Source: a virus. Taken from it: a stretch of 37,126 nucleotides of DNA. Below, in pieces: positions 20,580 through 27,738 of this stretch (within the stretch, counting starts at the first letter, position 1; every line of letters begins with the position of its first letter). The stretch covers positions 1-37,126 of the IMG/VR virus record IMGVR_UViG_3300027508_000018, one strand, 5' to 3'. Both the position numbers and the translations under genes were made by a program. The notes under the pieces are model-generated. The model was given only the letters and a program-made list of their open reading frames with translations. It was not told where the DNA came from and made no database searches.

Positions 20580-22126
20580 TGAAGACGCCGATCCTTGGGT
20601 CCACCTATGTAGCCCGCAGCGTCAACGCTGCGGACAGCCGCATGGTCAACCTCTTTCCAGAACTTGTACCGGAAGGCGGCAAGGAGCCGGCGTTTCTTCA
20701 GCGGGCGCCAGGTTTACGGCTATTGGCTACAATAGGCACAGGCCCTGTGCGCGGCCTTTGGCAGATGGGCGCCTACGCGTATGTGGTGTCTGGCGACACG
20801 CTGTATAAACTCAACAGCAACTGGACCGCGACAACGTTAGGCACGATTGCCAACACCGGGCCTGTGTCCATGACGGACAACGGCACTCAGTTGTTTATCG
20901 CAGCCAACGGCCCCAGCTACATCTACAACACGTTCACAAACGTCTTCCAGCAAATCAATGACATCGACTTTCCTGGCGCTGTGACGGTTGGGTACATCGA
21001 CGGCTATTTTGTGTTTAATGAACCAAACAGCCAAAAGTTCTGGGTGACCAGCTTGCTGGAAGGTACGCAGGTAGACCCGCTGGACTTTGCCAGTGCGGAA
21101 GGTTCGCCTGACGGGCTTGTGGCTTTGATCGTCGACCACCGCGAAGTCTGGCTGTTTGGCACTACCTCCGTCGAAGTTTGGTACGACGCCGGCACCGCGG
21201 ATTTCCCGCTGCAACGCATCCAAGGGGCGTTCAACGAAATCGGCTGCGCCGCAGCCTATTCGGTTGCCAAGTTGGACAACGGCCTGTTTTGGTTGGGCGC
21301 CGACGCGCGCGGGCGCGGTATTGTTTATCGCGCAAACGGCTATAGCGGCCAGCGCGTTTCCACACACGCCGTTGAATGGCAAATCCAACAGTACGGCAAT
21401 TTGTCCGACGCAATTGGCTACACCTATCAGCAAGACGGCCATTCGTTCTATGTGTTGGTCTTTCCGTCAGCCAATACGACATGGGTGTACGATGTGGCTA
21501 CCCAAGCCTGGCACGAGCGCGCCGGCTGGGATAACGGCCAGTTTACCCGGCACCGCGGCAATTGCCAGATGAACTTCAACGACGAAATTGTCATCGGCGA
21601 TTACGAGAACGGCAACATCTACGCTTTTGATCTTGACGTGTACGCTGACAACGGCGCCGAGCAAAAATGGCTGCGGTCGTGGCGGGCGCTGCCTACTGGC
21701 CAAAACGACCTGCGCCGCACCGCGCACCACGCGCTTCAGTTGGATTGCGAAACTGGAGTGGGGCTAAGCACGGCGCCGTCTGACGACGAGGTATTCGACA
21801 GCGCATACTTGTCGGGCGCGCTTTTGGCTGAAGGCGACGATTTCTTAATAACTGAGAGCGGCGATTATATTTACGCCACCGCGACCAATCTTGCCACCAT
21901 GGTACCGCGCGCGATGCTGCGCTGGTCTGATGACGGCGGCCATACCTGGTCCAACGAGCATTGGAAGTCTATGGGCCAGATCGGGCGGTTTGGCTACCGC
22001 ACCATTTGGCGGCGCCTTGGCATGACACAGAAAATCCGCGACCGAGTGTACGAGGTGTCGGGCACTGACCCGGTTAAAATAACCATTTTGGGCGCCGAAC
22101 TGGCGATTAGCCCGACCAATGGCTAG
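20579..22126 (+). CDS. Packaged-DNA stabilisation protein, P22 gp10-like
   Basis: 515 residues; P22 gp10 has 472. The N-terminus GSTYVARSVNAADSRMVNLF and PGLRLLATIGTGPVRGLWQM are typical of the family (Phage_stabilise), which forms the tail hub between the gp4 ring and the needle. The middle is a repeated beta structure (e.g. YVVSGDTLYKLNSNW, FIAANGPSYIYN). The start overlaps the upstream TGA by one base and its end overlaps the next gene by 8 bp. Confidence 0.93.
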   Translation: MKTPILGSTYVARSVNAADSRMVNLFPELVPEGGKEPAFLQRAPGLRLLATIGTGPVRGLWQMGAYAYVVSGDTLYKLNSNWTATTLGTIANTGPVSMTDNGTQLFIAANGPSYIYNTFTNVFQQINDIDFPGAVTVGYIDGYFVFNEPNSQKFWVTSLLEGTQVDPLDFASAEGSPDGLVALIVDHREVWLFGTTSVEVWYDAGTADFPLQRIQGAFNEIGCAAAYSVAKLDNGLFWLGADARGRGIVYRANGYSGQRVSTHAVEWQIQQYGNLSDAIGYTYQQDGHSFYVLVFPSANTTWVYDVATQAWHERAGWDNGQFTRHRGNCQMNFNDEIVIGDYENGNIYAFDLDVYADNGAEQKWLRSWRALPTGQNDLRRTAHHALQLDCETGVGLSTAPSDDEVFDSAYLSGALLAEGDDFLITESGDYIYATATNLATMVPRAMLRWSDDGGHTWSNEHWKSMGQIGRFGYRTIWRRLGMTQKIRDRVYEVSGTDPVKITILGAELAISPTNG

Positions 22127-22676
22127 TCCTCCTAACGTAACCAATATCCCGGCCCCTCGGGTGCCGTTGATTGACGACCGCACTGGGTTAATGGCGCGCG
22201 AGTGGTACAGGTTCTTTTTCAACTTGTTCAATCTTACCGGCGGCGGGTCCAACACCGACACGCTCCAAGACGTGCAGCTAGGGCCTCCGTCAGAAGACCC
22301 AGCGGTCTTCGTGCAGGCGCTGCAAGCTGCCGCGCTAAACCCCACAGACACCTACGCAGCCAACGCTGACGCGGTCTTGCAGAGCCAAGTGCAGGCCCTA
22401 GCGGTCACGCCGCCACGCATCGACGAGGTGCCAGGCTGGCTTATCCTGCCGCGCGCCATAGCCGCCGGCGCGTCGCCTTTCACCTTTCAAAACACCACCG
22501 GGCGGTCTATAGATGTCATTGTGACGGGTGGCACGGTATCTGCCATTGCTTTCTCGCGCGACAACGTAACTTTCTATGGTGTCGGCTCGACTTCTGGGGT
22601 ATTTTGGTTGTCGCCTAATGATCGGTTGCGTGTAACATACACTGTTGCACCTACCTTAACCCTTGTGCCGAGGTAG
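22119..22676 (+). CDS. Tail protein, probably a fibre-joining component
   Basis: 185 residues. The N-terminal part RVPLIDDRTGLMAREWYRFF followed by FNLFNLTGGG is a motif I associate with small phage proteins encoded just before the tail fibres. The C-terminal half (VPGWLILPRAIAAGASPFTF and on) is beta-rich. It overlaps the gp10-like gene by 8 bp. Its place suggests an adaptor between tail hub and fibres. No tail-needle (gp26) protein is otherwise seen. Confidence 0.72.
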   Translation: MASPPNVTNIPAPRVPLIDDRTGLMAREWYRFFFNLFNLTGGGSNTDTLQDVQLGPPSEDPAVFVQALQAAALNPTDTYAANADAVLQSQVQALAVTPPRIDEVPGWLILPRAIAAGASPFTFQNTTGRSIDVIVTGGTVSAIAFSRDNVTFYGVGSTSGVFWLSPNDRLRVTYTVAPTLTLVPR

Positions 22677-22679
22677 AGC

Positions 22680-23381
22680 ATGGCCGTTGTTATCTCACTC
22701 TTTGCCGGCGTCGGAGGGCAATTTTTCGACAACAACGGCGACCCGCTTACGGGCGGCCTGATCTACACTTACGAGGCGGGCACCACGACCCCGGTAGCGA
22801 CCTACACGTCGTCTTCTGGCACGACACCACATGCCAACCCGATTGTTTTGGACGCTGCTGGCCGCGTAAACGAGATTTGGTTGGACGACCAGACAGCCTA
22901 CAAATTTGTGCTGAAGACCTCGACAGGCGTCACGATTGCGACTTACGACAACGTGTACGGCCCGGCGGCCAGTTTCAGCCCCGTCGTAAACGGCGATCTG
23001 TATGTCAACGGCAACGCCTACGTCAGCGGCAGGATTGCCATAGGCGGGACAAGTTCCGCGGTTAAGCTGTCCATCCTATCCACAGACGCCGTTCTGGTGC
23101 CCGTAGGGACTACCGCAGAGCGTCCTACAGGCGCGTCAGGGTATTTGCGGTTCAACACGACGTTGAGCAGCTTTGAAGGATACAATGGCACTTTGTGGGG
23201 TAGTATCGGCGGCGGCGCGGCTGGGGGCGGCACTGACAAGATATTCTACCTTAACGACCAGACCGTGACGACCAACTACACTATCCCAACTGGTCAAAAT
23301 GCAGGTACGTTTGGGCCAATTTCTGTCGCGAGCGGCATTACTGTAACCGTTCCGTCAGGCAGCACATGGACGGTGACGTAA
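22680..23381 (+). CDS. Tail fibre/tailspike protein with head-binding-type N-terminus
   Basis: 233 residues. The N-terminus (GGQFFDNNGDPLTGGLIYTY, then EAGTTTPVATYTSSSGT) is a phage tail-fibre attachment module, followed by ANPIVLDAAGRVNEIWLDD. From about residue 95 a repetitive beta region leads to an end VTVPSGSTWTVT. It lacks a large enzymatic beta-helix, so it is more likely a short fibre or a base for the next fibres. Directly followed by another fibre gene 1 bp later. Confidence 0.85.
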   Translation: MAVVISLFAGVGGQFFDNNGDPLTGGLIYTYEAGTTTPVATYTSSSGTTPHANPIVLDAAGRVNEIWLDDQTAYKFVLKTSTGVTIATYDNVYGPAASFSPVVNGDLYVNGNAYVSGRIAIGGTSSAVKLSILSTDAVLVPVGTTAERPTGASGYLRFNTTLSSFEGYNGTLWGSIGGGAAGGGTDKIFYLNDQTVTTNYTIPTGQNAGTFGPISVASGITVTVPSGSTWTVT

Positions 23382-23382
23382 G

Positions 23383-24033
23383 ATGCCGGTAAAACTCTCC
23401 TCCACAGGTGGCGGCAGCGTCACCCTAACCACGCCCAGCACGGCGACGGATTACACGGCTACGTTTCCGGCGAATACTGGGAATGTGGTGACGGATAGCG
23501 CAACTCAAACGCTTACCAATAAGACGCTGACAAGCCCGGTTATTACTGGCGCTTCTGTGTCATCTATGGCGAGCAGCGTTATTACTTCCGGCACTTCGCA
23601 AGCCAGCACCAGCGGCACCAGCATTGATTTTACCGGCATCCCGTCTTGGGTAAAGCGCATCACGGTAATGTTTAATGGGGTTAGTACGAATGGTACGAGT
23701 CCTGTAATTGTTCAGCTTGGCACCGGGGCTACGCCGACATATACAACCAGTGGCTATCAGAGTTTTGTTCTTTATAACGGTGGAACTACAAATATTACAA
23801 ATGGTTTAACAACCATAGGTATTGGCGCTTCCGATACTCGGTGGGGATCAATGATACTTTCCACATCTGGATCAAATAGTTGGACAGAAATTGTTGGGAA
23901 TGCAGTAGGTACTAACGGTGGGGCAGGCGGAGGCGGCATTACTCTTGGAGCCGCCCTTACCGCTATTCGTATCACAACGTCCAACGGCACCGACGCCTTC
24001 GACGCCGGGTCCATCAACATCCTGTACGAGTGA
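23383..24033 (+). CDS. Tail fibre protein A (shares blocks with fibre B)
   Basis: 216 residues. Regions: an N-terminal repeat typical of fibres (DSATQTLTNKTLTSPVITGA, 37-56), a 38-residue block at about 69-106 identical to fibre B (encoded at 24987), a variable Gly/Thr-rich centre, and a shared C-terminal end NGTDAFDAGSINILYE. Probably a trimeric receptor-binding fibre whose middle part decides specificity. Base composition falls to a more A+T-rich level in the variable centre, which hints at exchange. GTA-AG-ATG spacing places it close behind the previous fibre gene. Confidence 0.82.
   Translation: MPVKLSSTGGGSVTLTTPSTATDYTATFPANTGNVVTDSATQTLTNKTLTSPVITGASVSSMASSVITSGTSQASTSGTSIDFTGIPSWVKRITVMFNGVSTNGTSPVIVQLGTGATPTYTTSGYQSFVLYNGGTTNITNGLTTIGIGASDTRWGSMILSTSGSNSWTEIVGNAVGTNGGAGGGGITLGAALTAIRITTSNGTDAFDAGSINILYE
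23587..23700 (+). repeat. Fibre block repeat, copy 1
   Basis: These 114 bp match 25125-25238 except at 10 positions, all synonymous; both copies encode the same 38 residues, starting SGTSQASTSGTSIDFTGIPS. A second shared block, 23968-24033, ends the gene. Confidence 0.85.
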
Positions 24034-24041
24034 GGTAAGCA

Positions 24042-24542
24042 ATGCCCATAACCATCTCAGGCTCCACGGGTATCGCGGGTGTTGACGGCTCTGCCTCCAC
24101 TCCAGCCCTTCAAGGAACCGACACAAACACTGGCGTTTATTTTGGCGCTGATACGATTTCCTTCTCAGAGGGTGGCGCTCTTGTTGGGCAGTTTGATAGT
24201 AGCGCAAATTTCCAATTTAACTCCGGCTACGGCTCCGTTGCCACGGCGTATGGGTGCCGGGCTTGGGTGAATTTCAATGGAACCGGGACGGTAGCGATTA
24301 GGGCCAGCGGAAACGTCACTAGTATTACTGATAATAACACTGGCGATTACACGGTCAACTTTACTAATGCCATGCCTGATGCAAATTATGGTGTTGCAGT
24401 GGCTATTCAATCCCAAACAAGTGGCGCGGCGGGTTTGTCTAGGAATGTATCAGCGACAGCATCGGCATACAGATTGTTGACGACAGATAGTTCTGGGACT
24501 GCAATTGATGCCGCCTATCTAAATGTTTCAATTTTCCGTTAA
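24042..24542 (+). CDS. Tail fibre-like protein
   Basis: 166 residues. It opens ITISGSTGIAGVDGSASTPA and then GTDTNTGVYFGADTISFSEG, a module common to fibre genes, and continues as a beta-rich C-terminal domain ending DAAYLNVSIFR. It lacks the end shared by fibres A and B, so it probably has a different tip. Codon use is more A+T-rich than in the capsid genes. Confidence 0.78.
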   Translation: MPITISGSTGIAGVDGSASTPALQGTDTNTGVYFGADTISFSEGGALVGQFDSSANFQFNSGYGSVATAYGCRAWVNFNGTGTVAIRASGNVTSITDNNTGDYTVNFTNAMPDANYGVAVAIQSQTSGAAGLSRNVSATASAYRLLTTDSSGTAIDAAYLNVSIFR

Positions 24543-24554
24543 TAGGAGTTAATC

Positions 24555-24755
24555 ATGGACCAACGCATCATCTACCCAACAGAAGATGGTGGTGTTTCCG
24601 TCATCATTCCTACGCCTGATTGTGGGCTGACGATTGAAGAGATTGCCGCCAAGGATGTGCCAGAGGGTAAGCCATTCAAGATCGTGGATGTCGCTGACAT
24701 CCCGGCAGACCGCACCTTCCGTGGTGCTTGGACCTATGTGGAGGAAGATCAATGA
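24555..24755 (+). CDS. Small protein of the tail-fibre assembly type
   Basis: 66 residues, with the pattern IIYPTEDGGVSVIIPTP, TIEEIAAKDVPEGKPFKIVD and DRTFRGAWTYVEED. This pattern is familiar from small proteins next to phage tail fibres, often regarded as fibre-assembly partners; the exact role is unknown. AGGAG precedes the start. It overlaps the next gene by 4 nt (ATGA). Confidence 0.72.
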   Translation: MDQRIIYPTEDGGVSVIIPTPDCGLTIEEIAAKDVPEGKPFKIVDVADIPADRTFRGAWTYVEEDQ

Positions 24756-24985
24756 TCCGAATTGACATCACCAAGGCCAAGGTCATCGCGCATGATATGC
24801 GCCGATCCGCTCGTGCTGCTGAGTTTGTCCCGCATGATGAGGTGATTGCTAAGCGCATTCCCGGCACTGCGGAAGCGGAGGCAGAGGCCGCCCGTCAGGC
24901 AATTCGTGATAAGTATGCAGCGGTGCAAATTGCCATTGATGCGGCTACGACACCAGATGAAATCAAGGCTGCGTTAGGAGTTTAA
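24752..24985 (+). CDS. Small helical protein of the tail-fibre assembly type
   Basis: 77 residues from the ATG at 24752 (MIRIDITKAKVIAHDMRRSA), within an ATGA overlap with the gene above. The rest is an Ala/Glu-rich helical region (GTAEAEAEAARQAIRDKYAA) and a C-terminal DAATTPDEIKAALGV. A helical protein of this type regularly follows the one above in other phages, and both probably act in fibre folding. The upstream TTG at 24728 is not needed. Confidence 0.72.
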   Translation: MIRIDITKAKVIAHDMRRSARAAEFVPHDEVIAKRIPGTAEAEAEAARQAIRDKYAAVQIAIDAATTPDEIKAALGV

Positions 24986-24986
24986 G

Positions 24987-25586
24987 ATGTCCACCCTACA
25001 ATCCACCAACCTGAAGCATGAATCTTCTGCAACAAACAACATTGTCCTGGATGCGAGTGGAAATACCGCAATTCAAGGTACGTTGCGGGTTGGCGGAGTG
25101 GCCACGAACATTTATCCTCTGGTATCCGGCACCTCTCAAGCCAGCACTAGCGGCACTAGCATTGATTTTACCGGCATCCCTTCTTGGGTAAAGCGCATCA
25201 CGGTAATGTTTAACGGCGTCAGCACGAATGGCACGAGTAACAAGCAAATTCAGCTTGGGGACTCTGGCGGTTTTGAAACGACAGGATATTTGGGGGCAAG
25301 CGTTCAATTAACTGATGCTGCCTCTGTTAACGCGGCGACAATCACAACAGGCTTTGGTATTCGGTCTCCGCTTGCCGCCGATACGATAAATGGCGCCGTG
25401 GTCATCACAAACCTTACCAGCAACACTTGGGTTGCCCAAGGCGCGCTGACTGATTCTTCGCGCGGCGCCGGGTATCTCGTGGGCGGCGCAAAAGCTTTGT
25501 CTGATGTGCTGACGCAAGTTCGCATCACGACTGTCAACGGCACCGATGCGTTTGACGCCGGGTCCATCAACATCCTGTATGAGTGA
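24987..25586 (+). CDS. Tail fibre protein B (shares blocks with fibre A)
   Basis: 199 residues. The N-terminus (STLQSTNLKHESSATNNIVL) is a known fibre opening. From about residue 47 the 38-residue block identical to fibre A begins, then a variable middle (about 85-178), then the shared end RITTVNGTDAFDAGSINILYE. Two fibres that share frame regions but differ in the centre suggest an alternative receptor-binding pair. AGGAG precedes the start. No reverse transcriptase or template repeat is present, so variation is probably by recombination rather than a retroelement. Confidence 0.82.
   Translation: MSTLQSTNLKHESSATNNIVLDASGNTAIQGTLRVGGVATNIYPLVSGTSQASTSGTSIDFTGIPSWVKRITVMFNGVSTNGTSNKQIQLGDSGGFETTGYLGASVQLTDAASVNAATITTGFGIRSPLAADTINGAVVITNLTSNTWVAQGALTDSSRGAGYLVGGAKALSDVLTQVRITTVNGTDAFDAGSINILYE
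25125..25238 (+). repeat. Fibre block repeat, copy 2
   Basis: Pair of 23587-23700: 104 of 114 bases are the same and the encoded 38 residues are identical. The C-terminal shared block here is 25521-25586. Confidence 0.85.
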
Positions 25587-25596
25587 GGGTTAACCC

Positions 25597-25935
25597 ATGG
25601 CCGTAACCGTAACCGTCCTGATCCCGGCGAAGACCGCCGAGAACACGCAGACGACGCAATATACGTCGACCGGCGTGACCACAATCATCGACAAGTTCAC
25701 CGCGACCAACTACACCGGCACGGCCGCGACGATCAGCATCAACTTGGTGACGGGCGCTGGCGCTGCCGGCAACGACAACCTGATCGTCCAGAACAAGACG
25801 CTGCAAGCGGGCGAAACCTACACCTTCCCTGAGATTGTGGGCCAGGTGTTGTCCCCTAGCGCGTTCATCTCGACGATTGCCGGCACTGCGTCGGCGATCA
25901 ACATGCGCGCCAGCGGGCGCCAGGTGACGCAGTGA
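25597..25935 (+). CDS. Small beta-rich tail-region protein
   Basis: 112 residues. The segment TQYTSTGVTTIIDKFTATNY and the end TIAGTASAINMRASGRQVTQ resemble a small structural protein of phages that often follows the fibres. Composition points to an all-beta fold. Its stop overlaps the GTG start of the next gene by 4 nt (GTGA). No function is known. Confidence 0.7.
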   Translation: MAVTVTVLIPAKTAENTQTTQYTSTGVTTIIDKFTATNYTGTAATISINLVTGAGAAGNDNLIVQNKTLQAGETYTFPEIVGQVLSPSAFISTIAGTASAINMRASGRQVTQ

Positions 25936-26474
25936 AGCATTTTCTCTGCGTAGCCGAACACGTCGACGTTACGCCGGTACTGCGCGAATTGGCGGTGCAG
26001 CCCGAACTATGGGACCAGAACACCCTTCGGACTACACATCCAGAAACCGCCCACAGCGCGGTGAACGACATCTGGCTGTGGTTTAACGAGGTGTCCGATG
26101 ATCTTTCCGCCGTTACCAACGACATCCAGACGCGCCCCTATCCTGCATGGACGGCGCTGCCGTCGCTGCGCCGGCTGGTGCTGGACCTAATTCGCCGCGT
26201 TGATGGAGTTCAGTTGGGGCGCGCGGTCGTCACCAAGCTGCCGTCAGGCGCCATCATATACCCGCATGTCGATCGCGGCACGTCAGCCGAATTTTACACC
26301 CGGTACCAAATTGCGTTACAATCCCGCCCCGGCGCGCTGTTTCACTGCGAAGACGAAACCGTCAACTTTCGCCCTGGCGAAGTTTGGTGGGTCAACACCC
26401 GCGTGACACATTCCGTCGTAAACAACAGCGACGATGACAGGATTGTCTGCATCGTAGATATTCGGAGCGGCTGA
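25932..26474 (+). CDS. 2-oxoglutarate/Fe(II) oxygenase, Asp/Asn hydroxylase-like
   Basis: 180 residues. The metal-binding triad is visible: H112 and D114 in YPHVDRG, and H160 in NTRVTHSVVNN; R170, ten residues later, is well placed to bind 2-oxoglutarate. This matches the aspartyl/asparaginyl beta-hydroxylase-like cupin family. It would hydroxylate an unknown protein side chain or small molecule. The start is GTG at 25932 in a GTGA overlap with the upstream stop. It is paired with a GNAT-like gene 2 bp downstream and lies within the tail genes. Confidence 0.85.
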   Translation: MKHFLCVAEHVDVTPVLRELAVQPELWDQNTLRTTHPETAHSAVNDIWLWFNEVSDDLSAVTNDIQTRPYPAWTALPSLRRLVLDLIRRVDGVQLGRAVVTKLPSGAIIYPHVDRGTSAEFYTRYQIALQSRPGALFHCEDETVNFRPGEVWWVNTRVTHSVVNNSDDDRIVCIVDIRSG

Positions 26475-26475
26475 C

Positions 26476-26931
26476 GTGATTACGGCGCAAGTTGAACCTT
26501 GGAGCGAGTTCCTTGTTGACGCAGTAGAACTCTTTCCCGCGCATTGGGAAGAGTTGGCGCTGAACAAGGACAAGGTGCCGCTGTCCATGCGGTACGACGT
26601 GTACGCGGCCAGCGAGGCCGCCGGCGAACTCCTTGTCGTGACGCTGCGGCAAGACGCGCGGCTGGTCGGGTATTTCGTCGGTTTTGTCCTCCCCGGCCTG
26701 CATTACAGCACTTGCCTGACCCTTCAGATGGACATCTTCTGGACCCACCCTAACATCCGCGGGCGCATGGAAGGCGTAAAGCTTTTTCGGGCGGTAGAAG
26801 CTGAGGCCAAGCGCCGAGGCGTCCAGCGCATGTTTTTTGGGTCCAAACTGCACAAAGACGCTTCTAGGCTGTTTGAGTATTTGAAAATGCAGCCTGTTGA
26901 GGTGTATTACACCAAGTGGATTGGAGACTGA
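26476..26931 (+). CDS. GNAT-like acetyltransferase
   Basis: 151 residues. The pattern fits a GNAT fold: beta strands GELLVVTLRQDARLVGYFVG, then a strand TLQMDIFWTHPNIRGRMEGV with the loop-helix of the acetyl-CoA site, then LFRAVEAEAKRRGVQRMFFG. The usual Q/RxxGxG/A loop is altered to RGRMEG. The start is GTG at 26476. Similar acetyltransferases occur near ejection-protein genes of other podoviruses. The substrate is unknown. It ends 5 bp before the next gene. Confidence 0.78.
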   Translation: MITAQVEPWSEFLVDAVELFPAHWEELALNKDKVPLSMRYDVYAASEAAGELLVVTLRQDARLVGYFVGFVLPGLHYSTCLTLQMDIFWTHPNIRGRMEGVKLFRAVEAEAKRRGVQRMFFGSKLHKDASRLFEYLKMQPVEVYYTKWIGD

Positions 26932-26935
26932 CGCC

Positions 26936-27727
26936 ATGGTCGGAGCAGCAGCTATTGTAGGTGGCGCCGCCTTAATCGGCACAGTCGGCAGCATGTACGC
27001 GGCGGACAAAGCGGCAGGAGCGCAGAAGAGAGCCGCGCGCGACGCGGCTGCCGCTACCTCCGAGGCCGCGCAGCAGTCCATCGACGCCCAGGAACGGATG
27101 TTCGGCAAACAGGTCGAACTGCAAGAACCATTTCGCCAAGCCGGCCTGTCCGCGCAAAACAGGCTGATGGATTATTTGGCCTTAAGCGAAAATAAAACCG
27201 CGCCCGGCTATGGTAAATACGCCCGCGACTTTAGCATGGCCGACTATACTGCCGACCCCGGCTACGGGTTTCGTGTCAGCGAGGGCATGAAGGCGCTTGA
27301 ACGGTCAGCGGCCGCGCGCGGCGGCCTTCTGTCTGGCTCTACGCTCAAGGGCATCACGCGGTTCGGGCAGGACACGGCGTCTGAAGAGTACCAGAACGCG
27401 TTCAACCGCTACCAGGTGAACCGCGCCAACCAGCTTAACCCGCTGCAAAGCCTTATGGGCGCGGGCCAGACCAGCGCAAACGCTCTGACTTCGGCGGCCG
27501 GCCAAACCGGCGCCGGGATGGGCAGCACTTACATGGGTATGGGTGCCGGCCTGTCAAACGCTGCGCTGGCCGGGGGCGCTGGCCGCGCGTCCGGCTACAT
27601 AAACATGGCCAACGCATTAAACCAGGGCCTTAGCACCGGCGCCAATCTGTACATGCAGGGGCAGTATCTCGGCGGGGTAAACGAGCTTAACGCAGCTAGA
27701 ACTGCGTATTACAACCGCCAGGTGTAA
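26936..27727 (+). CDS. Ejection (DNA transfer) protein, P22 gp7-type position
   Basis: 263 residues. It starts with a hydrophobic Gly/Ala helix (GAAAIVGGAALIGTVGSMYA), then a long Ala/Gln-rich helix (KAAGAQKRAARDAAAATSEA), then GFRVSEGMKALERSAAARGG, a combination I associate with phage DNA-transfer/injection proteins. The C-terminal part is Gly/Ala/Asn-rich. It would be packaged in the head and ejected to form part of the channel across the cell envelope. The ATG at 26936 is chosen; an upstream frame overlaps the GNAT gene. Confidence 0.82.
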   Translation: MVGAAAIVGGAALIGTVGSMYAADKAAGAQKRAARDAAAATSEAAQQSIDAQERMFGKQVELQEPFRQAGLSAQNRLMDYLALSENKTAPGYGKYARDFSMADYTADPGYGFRVSEGMKALERSAAARGGLLSGSTLKGITRFGQDTASEEYQNAFNRYQVNRANQLNPLQSLMGAGQTSANALTSAAGQTGAGMGSTYMGMGAGLSNAALAGGAGRASGYINMANALNQGLSTGANLYMQGQYLGGVNELNAARTAYYNRQV

Positions 27728-27738
27728 GGAGATAGCGC

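Noticed and set aside
23383-25586. Diversity-generating retroelement in the fibre genes
   Set aside because: There is a repeated block, but the differences are synonymous, not A-to-N, and no reverse transcriptase gene is present.
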